This document shows, piece by piece, positions 7,489 to 16,700 of a stretch of DNA of 20,469 nucleotides. This DNA comes from a virus, in the IMG/VR virus record IMGVR_UViG_3300046822_000107, positions 1 to 20,469 of that record. The stretch is one strand, 5' to 3'. The notes under the pieces are model-generated. The model did not search any database, had not been told where the DNA came from, and worked only from the letters and a program-made list of their open reading frames with translations. Each line of letters begins with the position of its first letter. Position 1 is the stretch's first letter. A program made the position numbers and the translations under genes.

Positions 7489-7983
7489 ATGAATTCGAAT
7501 CAAGCAATCGCCTACGTCAATTCGCTGCCGCTGACGCCGGATGAGCAGGCGTACATCAAGCACCAGATCGAAGCGGCTGAGGCAAAGAAGCCCAAGGACG
7601 ATCCTTTGGCAGAAGCGGCAGCGGCGGCAGAATCTGCCGCCCGAGCGGCAGCAGCGGATGCAAAGGTGAAGGAAGACGCAGCGGAAAAGGCCAAGCGTGA
7701 CGCCGAAGCTGCGAAGAGTGGCGTCGAGACGGCGAATGCCGAAGCCAAGGCTGCTGCTGACGCTGCAGCTGTTGCGGAAAAGGAAGCGCAAGACGCGAAA
7801 GCGGCGGCTGACAAAGCGACGCAGGAAGCGACGGCTGCGCACGATGCACTGGCGAAGGACGAGGCTGCTGCTACGCCGCATTCGAAGAAGAAGGAGCCAG
7901 CGAAGAAAGAGCATCTGACCAAGGAGCAGCAACAGGTCGTGGATGACGAAAAAGCAGCAACGGCTCGCGCGCACGGTGGGTAG
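7489..7983 (+). CDS. Ala-rich coiled-coil structural protein
   Basis: A 164-residue protein whose residues 25-125 are almost entirely Ala, Lys, Glu and Asp in a heptad-like pattern, for example AEAAAAAESAARAAAADAKV and DAAAVAEKEAQDAKAAADKA. This predicts a long continuous coiled coil. The first 20 residues (MNSNQAIAYVNSLPLTPDEQ) look like a short folded cap. The C-terminus is Lys-rich (SKKKEPAKKEHLTKEQQQ). An AAGGAG SD precedes the ATG. A head fibre or structural spacer is plausible from position after the capsid genes, but low-complexity helices cannot be assigned with certainty. The gene may vary in length between relatives because of internal near-repeats. Confidence 0.65.
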   Translation: MNSNQAIAYVNSLPLTPDEQAYIKHQIEAAEAKKPKDDPLAEAAAAAESAARAAAADAKVKEDAAEKAKRDAEAAKSGVETANAEAKAAADAAAVAEKEAQDAKAAADKATQEATAAHDALAKDEAAATPHSKKKEPAKKEHLTKEQQQVVDDEKAATARAHGG

Positions 7984-7989
7984 CGTTGT

Positions 7990-8241
7990 ATGGACGACAC
8001 CATCGTCCGCATCCGCAAGATCGACAACGGCTTCGTTGTCTGCGCGTGCGACCCGGCGATTCAAGCCGCCAACCGCGATCCGAAGAAACCCTATCGAGAT
8101 CCGGAGTGTGAGTACGCGTTCGACACGTTCGAGAAAGTGATCAAGTGGCTTAAGGCGAATGTCGACACGCTGGTTCCGGAACCCGATGACCAATCGGAAT
8201 ACGCCAACAGTTTCGACAAGGCCGTCGCAGAGGAAAGGTAA
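7990..8241 (+). CDS. Small conserved virion-region protein, unknown
   Basis: An 83-residue protein. The first 20 residues form a compact beta-like segment (MDDTIVRIRKIDNGFVVCAC), followed by a charged loop (DPKKPYRDPECEYAF) and a helix (FEKVIKWLKANVDTL), then an acidic C-terminus. Cys18, Cys20 and Cys41 are not arranged as an obvious zinc site. It starts 6 bases after the preceding stop and ends 2 bases before the next ATG, so it belongs to the same message. A weak purine run (GGGTAG) is the only SD candidate. I recall similar short proteins in podovirus head regions but know no function. Confidence 0.65.
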   Translation: MDDTIVRIRKIDNGFVVCACDPAIQAANRDPKKPYRDPECEYAFDTFEKVIKWLKANVDTLVPEPDDQSEYANSFDKAVAEER

Positions 8242-8243
8242 TC

Positions 8244-8627
8244 ATGGGTAATGATCTATTCGGCAACAATCTGGATGACGCTCCGGGCCTACCGGAGATC
8301 CGGATGGAAGCCGCGGTAGTGCGGGATGCGCCCGTGCGTGAAGTGGTGAAGCCTGTCATAACCGAACCGCGCGTGCGCATCATGCTTGAAGAGAATGACA
8401 GCATTCCGCCGACAGGGTTGTTCCTTCAGGCAGACGGTCGCGCGTACATGATCAAGCCGAGTCTTGCGGTTGATGTGCCGATGTGCATCATCCACATTCT
8501 GGATACCGCGATCATGGCGACACCGATCGTTGATCCGGTGACCCGACAGGTCACAGGGTTCCGCGATCGGCTACGGTTCCCCTACCGCGTACTGGCTCAC
8601 GTTCCGGCGCAAAAAGAGGCGGCTTAA
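8244..8627 (+). CDS. Conserved phage structural-region protein, unknown
   Basis: A 127-residue protein with a recognisable core: EENDSIPPTGLFLQADGRAY, then Y-M-I-K-P and VDVPMCIIHILDTAIMATPI, ending RFPYRVL. I recall the I-P-P-T-G-L-F-L...G-R-x-Y pattern followed by a V-P...L-D-x-A-I-M-x-x-P segment in proteins found near the adaptor gene of phages with N4 gp56-like capsids. The function is not known to me. A GAGGAAAGG SD region precedes ATG 8244. The gene sits 2 bases from each neighbour, so translation is probably coupled on both sides. There are no membrane segments and no catalytic motif. Confidence 0.7.
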   Translation: MGNDLFGNNLDDAPGLPEIRMEAAVVRDAPVREVVKPVITEPRVRIMLEENDSIPPTGLFLQADGRAYMIKPSLAVDVPMCIIHILDTAIMATPIVDPVTRQVTGFRDRLRFPYRVLAHVPAQKEAA

Positions 8628-8629
8628 CC

Positions 8630-9388
8630 GTGGATCTCGCCGACGCGCTTGACGAGCTGCGCGTCGGAATCCTGCGCGACTTCTCGACCCTTAAGTCCGG
8701 TACCCCACCGGACGATCATTACTGGACGGATAAGCGACTCGTCGCCTACATCGACGACGCGCACAAGCGCTTCGCGCGCATGACGCTGTGCATTCACGAC
8801 GACACGACGCCCAACGTCACCCGGGTCGTGTTGAATGACGGCAAGGACATCTACCAGCTGCACCAGTCGATTCTGATGGTGCTCTCGGCGCGGCATCAGG
8901 ATGACCAGCAGGACATGGTGCGCATCACGCACCAGCGCGTGGCTAACACCCAAAACACGTACACCGAGGACTTCGAGTTCGCGATCGTCACCACGCCCGG
9001 CAAGCCGGTGCGGTTCACGACCGACGAGGGCATGGACCCGACACGCAATCACGCCATCCGCATGCGCTTTCTAGGCGTGCCGGATGACACGCAGGTGGGC
9101 AAGGTGGTGTACCTGCGCGTGATTCGTAAGCCGATCGCGTCGGTCACGCTCGACAACATGGATGCGGAATTCGAGATCCCCGAGGAATACCACCTCGACA
9201 TGTTGGAGTGGGGCGCGTTCCGTGCGCTGCGCAACTGGGACATCGATTCTGAAGATCGCGCGAAGGCGGTGCAGCATCGTGAGCGTTTTGAGCTGGCGGT
9301 CAAGGAATGCAAGCGTGACATCGAGCGCAAGACGTGGGCGCCGTACATGTGGCAGTTCGGACAGGCAAGCTGGTCTTACGTGAAGTGA
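8630..9388 (+). CDS. Head-tail adaptor (neck) protein, probable
   Basis: A 252-residue protein starting at GTG 8630, 2 bases after the previous stop. The pattern is typical of phage adaptor proteins I know as DUF6682-like. It opens with DELRVGILRDFS, then W-T-D-K-R-L-V-A-Y-I-D-D-A-H-K-R-F-A-R (residues 32-50). A central beta-rich part follows (YQLHQSILMVLSARHQDDQQ), then a conserved tail EIPEEYHLDMLEWGAFRALR (178-197) and a long charged helix R-E-R-F-E-L-A-V-K-E-C-K. Such proteins bind under the portal and form the first ring of the neck. An AGAGGCGG purine run about 10 bases upstream may serve as SD. Position after the capsid block fits. Confidence 0.72.
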   Translation: MDLADALDELRVGILRDFSTLKSGTPPDDHYWTDKRLVAYIDDAHKRFARMTLCIHDDTTPNVTRVVLNDGKDIYQLHQSILMVLSARHQDDQQDMVRITHQRVANTQNTYTEDFEFAIVTTPGKPVRFTTDEGMDPTRNHAIRMRFLGVPDDTQVGKVVYLRVIRKPIASVTLDNMDAEFEIPEEYHLDMLEWGAFRALRNWDIDSEDRAKAVQHRERFELAVKECKRDIERKTWAPYMWQFGQASWSYVK

Positions 9389-9395
9389 ACTGATC

Positions 9396-10763
9396 ATGGC
9401 TACTACCCAATATCCCGGCAGTGATGCACTCGATCGACGGTACCCGGTGGGCTATCAGATGCCAGCACCACCGGGTGGCTATGCGCCCGGTTCGCCGGAA
9501 GCGTTGACGATGGGCACTCGTCCGCAACCGGTGTACAAGCCCAACGCTCCGGTGGACATGACTGCGGCGAACGCTGCGCTCAGAGCACGGCAGGCGGCGA
9601 ATCCGCCCGGGGGTCGTCCCGGCGCGTTTGATGCGCCTACGGCTGCGGATTTTCCGCGGACGACCGGAGCGTATCAGGACCTCATTTCGCAGAGGGATGA
9701 CGCGATTCGTCGTGGCGACATGCCCGGTCGGGTGGGTAGTGTGCTTGCTGGGTCGGCTGCACTGATTCCTGCTGCTGCAGTCGACACGTATCAGGGATTG
9801 AAGACGGCAGCGCAGCCATTGCTTAGTGGTGGACAGAATTTCTTGAGTGCGCTCACTAGTGGATTTATTCCGCGTGCCAATGCTGCGGCGACAACTGCTG
9901 CGGCGAAGGCGACGACCGCAGCTCAATCCACTGCTGCCGCTGCCGCCCCTGTTCCGTTTGAATCCGGATACAGCGATACGCCGACTACACCCGGTGGCAC
10001 CAAGGGCACGCCGGAATCAGCTGACTCGAATGCGCGGTGGAATGCGTTTGTTCAGTCGCAGCTCGGAAGTCTGAACGCGCAGCCTGTCGCTCCGGGACCG
10101 ATGGACCCTACGGGTAGCGGGCGCATGCCCACGTGGACCAAGCAAGCAGGTGAAGCAGCGATCGCTGCGGGCGGTGCGCCGCGAAATCTTGATTATGGCT
10201 ATGGTACTGCGATCGTGGGATCGGGTCGGGGGAGCAAGGGGCAGTTCAACACCTTCACGGGTGTCGGCCAAGGTCCGGCGCCTATGGGTGGTGCAGGCTA
10301 TTACGGGCCGAGCGGTGGACCCGGTGGCGCGCGTGGTGGTGGCAGCATAGATGACATTGTCGATTCACACATGCGTGATGTCATCGCGCAACACGATCAG
10401 TACAGCAACGATGGCACGATGACCGGTATGCGCAAAGCGCACGAGCTGCGCGGTTATCTGGCGCGGCTCGAAGGGCTGAGGCAAGGCGAGGCAACGCGTC
10501 AGTACCAGCAAGGAATTGTTGGTACGCAGCAAGGACAGCTTCAATTGCAAAGAGAGCAGACAGCCCCGGATACCTTCATCAAGGCTCTGACGGCAACGCA
10601 AATTGCTGACAAGAAGTGGGAAGAAGCCGAGAGGTCGAAGCGTTCTTATGGGGGTGAAGCGCCGGCAGCGCCGCCACAAACTCTAACGCCGGGGACGTAT
10701 GTCTACAACCCTATGACCAAGACCAAGGAGTGGGTGGGTTGGCAAGGTTTGGCGAGTCCTTAA
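9396..10763 (+). CDS. Putative internal virion (ejection) protein
   Basis: A 455-residue low-complexity protein. It is Pro/Gly-rich at the start (residues 1-80). Residues of roughly 108-170 are hydrophobic or Ala-rich (VGSVLAGSAALIPAAAVDTY, FLSALTSGFIPRANAAATTA). A Gly-rich stretch spans about 260-315 (GAGYYGPSGGPGGARGGG). A helical Gln/Arg/Glu-rich part spans about 318-410 (MRKAHELRGYLARLEGLRQG), and the C-terminal tail contains TPGTYVYNPMTKTKEWVG. No enzyme motif is visible. Position between the adaptor and the giant internal protein, and amphipathic Ala-rich segments, suggest a protein packed in the head and ejected with DNA. That is inference. A weak SD (GAAGTGA) precedes ATG 9396. Confidence 0.6.
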   Translation: MATTQYPGSDALDRRYPVGYQMPAPPGGYAPGSPEALTMGTRPQPVYKPNAPVDMTAANAALRARQAANPPGGRPGAFDAPTAADFPRTTGAYQDLISQRDDAIRRGDMPGRVGSVLAGSAALIPAAAVDTYQGLKTAAQPLLSGGQNFLSALTSGFIPRANAAATTAAAKATTAAQSTAAAAAPVPFESGYSDTPTTPGGTKGTPESADSNARWNAFVQSQLGSLNAQPVAPGPMDPTGSGRMPTWTKQAGEAAIAAGGAPRNLDYGYGTAIVGSGRGSKGQFNTFTGVGQGPAPMGGAGYYGPSGGPGGARGGGSIDDIVDSHMRDVIAQHDQYSNDGTMTGMRKAHELRGYLARLEGLRQGEATRQYQQGIVGTQQGQLQLQREQTAPDTFIKALTATQIADKKWEEAERSKRSYGGEAPAAPPQTLTPGTYVYNPMTKTKEWVGWQGLASP

Positions 10764-10775
10764 GCAAGGTCTGTT

Positions 10776-13700
10776 GTGCCTACTCCTGACGACTACCCGC
10801 AGCTGCAACCGCTTCCGTTCACAGCGTCTCCGGAAACGACGGCGTTCGTGCGCCGGGCGATGGCGAATATGCCGCCCCCTCCGCAGCCTGTAGCACCTGT
10901 ACCACCAACGCGACCCAATAGTTTGTTGACCGACATCGGTCACGGCTTCGCTGGTGGTGCGATGGTGGATCTGCCCGAGATGATCGGGCATGCCGCACAA
11001 GCGTTCACGCCGGATGACAGCGCCGTTAATCGCCTCGGTGCGTCGATGGTCAAGTTCGGCAAGGAGCGTGAGGAGCTGCCTCAATATCAAACGACTGGTG
11101 CGTTTGGTGCAGGGGCGAGATTTGTCGTGCCTGCGTTGGGGGGATTGGCTGCGACAGCTGCTGCGGCTCCAGTCGTGGGGACCACTGCTGCAGGAGCGTT
11201 GAGCACCGCAGCGCTTGCTGCGCTCTTCGGTGGTTCGACTTATCAGGACATCAAGGAACGGGGGCTGGCCGCAGGAACCGATCCAGATGTCGTGCATGCG
11301 CAGGCCGTCAAGGGTGGCCTTGTGCAAGGTATTGGGCAAGGGCTTGCGCAGATGGTCGGCGGTCGCGTTTTGGCTGGAGCGGGTGGCGCACTGGTCAATA
11401 AAGTTATTGCGAAGGGCGGCGTGGACAACGCCATTCAGTCCTTCACCAATCCGGGTTTTTTGAAGCCGTTCGGTAAGACGATGCTTGAGATGGCTGGTGT
11501 GCAGCTGCCACTGCAGGCAGGCACGTCTGCCGCGATGAACGAGATTGAAGAGGGTGCAGGCATCAACACCGGACAGACGTCGTGGGAAGCCGCCAAGGCC
11601 AGTCTCGCACCCACTGCCGCGATGACGATGCTGCTCTCGCCAGTTGGCGCGTGGGGCGTTCGTGCCAGCAACAAAGTAAAGGCGCGAACTGCAGAACTGG
11701 TTTCCGGTACAGATCCAACGGCGACACAGGAACAACGCAAGGTTGCGCTTGCAGCGATGGCGAAAGAAATGCGCAAGACGGCGCCGCTGCAGGATGTTAC
11801 CGAGTGGCAGCAGCAAGCGGAGTTGGCGATTCTTGACGACAAGCCTGTCGGAATGAAGGCTGACTTCAAGTACACCCCCGATGCGGAGCCTACACCACCG
11901 CTCGCGCTGCCCGGGCCGCGGACTGCATTGCCCAGCGCGGTTCCGCTAGAACAGGCTGGTGGAACTGCAGAGCAAGCCGCCGATGAGAACGCGGCACGGA
12001 TTCAAGCTGCGCGCGATGCGGAAGAAGCACGACAGGCTGGATTGCGTACAGCGCCAGCAGAGGAAGTACCCCCGGGCGGTGAGCCGCCTGCTGAACCACC
12101 GGGTGGCGCTGGCCTCGGCGGCGTGTCACCGATGGAGGAGTCGGCCGCTGCGGCACGTGCGCGTACGCCAAAGGACAAAATCGCTGCGCAAATTGGCGCA
12201 CAGATAGCGCTGCAAGGTGAGCCCACTGCACGCGAGATCCCACCGCGGCAGACGCTACTCGAACGTGTGCCGCGTGCGCCTGAGTCGGCGCAGTTCATGG
12301 AGCTGCCGCAGGAAGCCACCAAGCAGGAACAGGTCAACGATCTGAAAAAGAATTTTCTGCCGACTGCACCGAAGGATTTGATCGCACGGTTGATTGGGCC
12401 GTTGGAGGAGATGCCGGCGAAGATCAAGCAGTTGTGGACGGAGAAGGGTGGCGAGACTTCGGATGCGACGTACGTCAAGCATCTCGGTGATCTGTACAAA
12501 CGGATCACGGGTGAAGAGATCAATGCGGAAGGAATGAAAGATGAAGGCGCCGCTCGTAACGAGCCCAGTGAAGTTGCCCCCGAAGAGCGTGCACGGACCG
12601 AACCCGAACCAGCCCCCGTTCAAGCTGAGCCCGAAGCTGCCCCCCGTCCTGTCGAAGTGGCTCAAGCGCAAGGGGATGCCGGAACCGGGGGCGAAGCTCG
12701 CGCAGCTGCGCAAGAACCTGCGCTGACGAAGGAAGCGAAAGCCAAAGTGACGAGAGCGGCAAAGGCCGCAAAGATCGCAGAAGCTGCGCAAGCTGAACAA
12801 GCGCGTGAGGAAACACGACACGAACCACCGACCGCAGCGGAAGGCGCGGCAGCGCTTGCGGAAGGTCAACCAGCGGACGAAGGGATTTTTCCCAGAGCAG
12901 GAGGTACCGATGCCGTTATTCCCGGGCAAGAAGAACGTGGGGGCGAACCTCAAGGCGGAACTGGCGGCGGGGAAGCCGCGGGGGCAGGCGCTGGCGATCG
13001 CACTGTCGGCGTCGCGGAGGGGGGCACCGAAGCCCAAGGCGGGGAGCAAAACGCACAAGTAAGGGAGCAGCGTCGTGCCGACAACCGGCGCTTTCGTGCG
13101 CACGGTGATTTGGCGGCATACGACGCCAAAACGCAGGCGTTGATTGCTGAGGCCAATGCACTGGAAAAGAGAGATCCCGAGTCTCCTGATCTGAGAAGGA
13201 AGCGACTGGAGATCGGCCGGCGCATGAACGAAGGGCGCAAGGAGCTGCATCGTCGAGCGATCGATGCTAATGCCGAGGCCGATCGCGTCAGAGACAAGTG
13301 GAAAGAACCGGGATGGGATGCAGGCAACGCCCTGTATGCGATGCCGAACGCACTGAACGAAAACAATCATGCCGACACGTTGTCGTTCCTTGCGGCACGT
13401 GAGCTGCTTGGTGAAAAGTTGAGCGATGAAGAAAAGGCATTGCTCAGTAACCGCGGTATAGAAAAGAAAGGCACCCGTGCCAAGGAAGAAGCAGACCTCG
13501 CCATGAAGTCGTTGTCTGCTGATCAGAAAGCGCGCTGGCAGGCGCGAGTGGAGCGGATGGCGGCGTCGGCCAAACTCATGGACGAGATGGCCACCATTCG
13601 GGATGAAATCGAAAAGAAAGACAAGAAGCGAGAGGGCAGGACGGCACGCAATGTTCAGCAGGAAGCGGACGATCGGCTGGACGACGAGCAAAAACTGCAA

Positions 13701-16700
13701 GCGATCGACGAGAGCGTTAAGGGCTGGGTGAAAGTCACCAGCGAGTTGGGTACGCACTGGGTGGTGGAAGGGCACGAAAAGCAAGTGCTCGATGCGATGG
13801 CTGCAGCTGCCAATCGTGATGCGATCCAGAGCCGCGGATTGTCAGGGATCTCCGATGCCGCGCTGGGTGCCAAAGTGGCTTTGACGCCGCACGCTGGCGC
13901 CATCATGGAACACCTCGCCAAGACGCACAACAATCCGTTGATGCGCGTCGTGGCCAAGATGCTCGCCAAAGCCAATCCGAACGCCGAGATCGTCGAGATT
14001 CCGGGTGCTGCGTTCAATGGCGGTCGCTATGTGCCATCGAGCCACAGGATTGAAATCGGTCGCGGTGGCATGAACCCGATTACGTTGATGCATGAGACGG
14101 TGCACTCGCTCGCGCATGCAGCGATCTATCGCGCCATGGACAATCTCACTCGACCGTTCGCTGAACTGCACCCGCAAGAGCGAAAGGAAATGGAAGGGCT
14201 GCAGGTTATTCGCAATGCGATGGATGCGTTCGCCAAGGTAGCCGACTACAGCCGTGAGGATCATCGGCTGGCGTTGGATAACGAGCACGAATTTCTGGCC
14301 GAAGCTCTGAATAACCCGCACATTCAGGAAGCATTGGGTGGCCGGTCCGGCTGGTATGGACGAGTCGTGAATTGGGTGCGCTCGTTGTTCGGCAAGGATG
14401 CGATCAACCAGACGGATTTCGAAAAGCTGATGGACGTTACACCGTCGCTGTTCGGTAGTCCGAATCGCAGCCTTACGGAAGTGTTCAACAGCAACCTTAA
14501 TCGGGCCGAGAAGATTCCCGGTTCGCCGCCGCAGTTGATTGGGGAGACGAAGGCCGCGTTCTCCAAGGCCGCTGAGCTGATGTCACAGGCCCGCAAATTG
14601 GTGCCCTCGGATCTGGATCTGAAGGCGCTTGCCTTGTGGCTTAAGGGCACGACGGTCAACAATAAGCAGCACATGCTGCGTAATTATCGCGAGCGGGTGG
14701 TTCGAGAATTCCCGAAAGTGGCGCCCCTATTCGACCGGGTGATTGCTGCGCATGACGCTATTCAACGGGTGACCCAGAGTCGCAATGCCGGTACGCAGCA
14801 TTTGATGAATGCACCGGGAGAAGGAAACGATCAGGTACGCGAAGCGGCCAAGTTCGCACACGAGAATAAACAGCAGGCACGGGAGATGTTCGAACTGCAA
14901 CGTCGTGAACGTGACGCGGGGGTATTTTCCGGCGACACATGGAAGCAGGCTGAGGCACGTGGCGTTACCCGAGACATGTTCAACAGTCCGCTCGCTGTCG
15001 AAAACCGGACCAAGATGGCAGCCATGCGTGCGCGCGATCTCGCGCGTTTCGAAAAGGAATTTGCTGCAGCCAAAAACCTGAACCCAGCGCTTACCAAAGA
15101 CACGTGGAATGGCCCGCTTACGGCAACTCGTGTGTACGACCACATGGCTACCTATCATGAGCTGACGCTGCAGCGCACCGCCATGGAGCAGTTGGCAGCG
15201 ATGCGCAAGACGTGGGGTCTGAACACTGACCCGAGTCTTTACTGGAAGGCGCATACCTACGGTAAAGACAACCGGGCGATTACCGATCCGCGTGTACAGC
15301 TGCAGAATGTGAAGGCTGCCATTGCGAGATCGCGCGCTGCGACGGCTGCCGCAATAGAAAAAGCGGGCTTTGATCCGAAGTCCAAGTTTGGTCAGGACGT
15401 CACTTCCTATCGTGAAGCGTCTGAGTCGATGCTCAATGAAGCCAATCGACAGGCCAACGTTCCGTATTCACCGCGTACACGCCCGGGTGAATTTTTCCTG
15501 CACGCCGAGATTGCCGATAAGCCCGGACTCTACGAGCGTGTGCGTTCGATTGTGCGCCCTGAGTTTGATCCCAAAAATCCCAATGCTGGCGGTCTTGGTC
15601 GTGACATGGGACCCGAGCTGAAGGGCGGCAGCCGCACGATTCGCATGCACTTCGACAATGAGGGGCAGCTGAAATATGCGGAGCAGCGGCTGCAAGCGTT
15701 GCGCGATGAGGGAGCGTTTCACACCAAGGCGAAGGAGGGTTCGCCGAGTGAGGACACGTTTGCTTCGGGCACGGTCATTGGTGATGCCAAACCCCATGAG
15801 GGTGCTACTGCGGGCTGGGTGCGCGCGTTCGAGAAACGTATTGACGACAACCCGGACTGGGAGGGCGACGTCAAACAGCAAATGAAGCAGGAGGTGCGGC
15901 AGGCGTACATCAACAGTTTGACCGAGATGAATCCGCTCAAGGCACTAAAACATGCCGACAAATCGGCTGGTGCCAGCACTGACATGGTGCGCGGATATTC
16001 CGATCGTTTGCAGCGTGGTACCACCCAGCTGTCGGCTATTCGTGCCGCATCGCTTATGGGCGATGCGATGAATCAGCTTAACGGCGCGATGAAAGAGATC
16101 CAGAAACAGCCAGCAGCATTCACCGAGCACAAAAATAAACTCGCGGTGTTTGAGGCGGAAGCTAAACGTCGGGTCCAAGACACGCGGATTGCGGTCAATA
16201 CGCCGTTTCGGGATGCCATCCGTGCGATTGCAGCGCCGTTCCGACTGGCGCTGTCACCTGCGTATTTGATGATGACGGCGTACCAACCATGGCAGATGAC
16301 GCTGCCGTGGCTCGGTGGCAAGCACGGCTACGTCACAAGCGCGGCAACCATGGCACGCAACTACGGTGTCTCGCACGCCATGATGAGCGCCATGATCAAG
16401 GACGCGTATGAAAACAGTTCCGGTACGAGCAAATTCCAGAAGCTCGTTGATGCCGCTAATCCCGCGGCGTACTTCAGCAACATCAAGCGAGCAGATGGCA
16501 CGTATTTGTTTGATGGAGCGAAGCTGGAAGCGGTCAACCGGCTTGCGGAGTCTGGTCTGACTGCATTCGGTCAGTACAACCAGATCTGGCGTCCGCAAAC
16601 GACTGAGGGATTCGAGGCGGCGAAAGGTGGGCTGCAGCAAGCTAACCGTCTCGCGTCGCTGCTTCCACACTACGTCGAGATGTCGAATCGCATCGTGGCG

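Noticed and set aside
10683-11816. A 377-codon open frame on the - strand
   Set aside because: It is an antisense shadow of the giant gene and the gene before it. It runs across a real gene boundary and has Arg/His-rich noise composition.
12805-12909. A longer N-terminal form of the nested gene starting at GTG 12805
   Set aside because: No SD precedes 12805, while AGGAGGT at 12899-12905 sits exactly before ATG 12910. The extra 35 residues are basic, unlike the family-like N-terminus at 12910.
13061-13143. An AAGGGAG followed by GTG 13075 and 22 codons, in the same register as the nested genes
   Set aside because: Too short and without any recognisable feature. The giant frame regains normal helical coding here, so chance is the simpler explanation.
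12255-13784. A 509-codon open frame on the - strand
   Set aside because: It is antisense to the giant gene. Such long frames are expected opposite Ala/Glu/Arg-rich coding sequence in GC-rich DNA. The product is a Phe/Leu/Arg-rich run without motifs.
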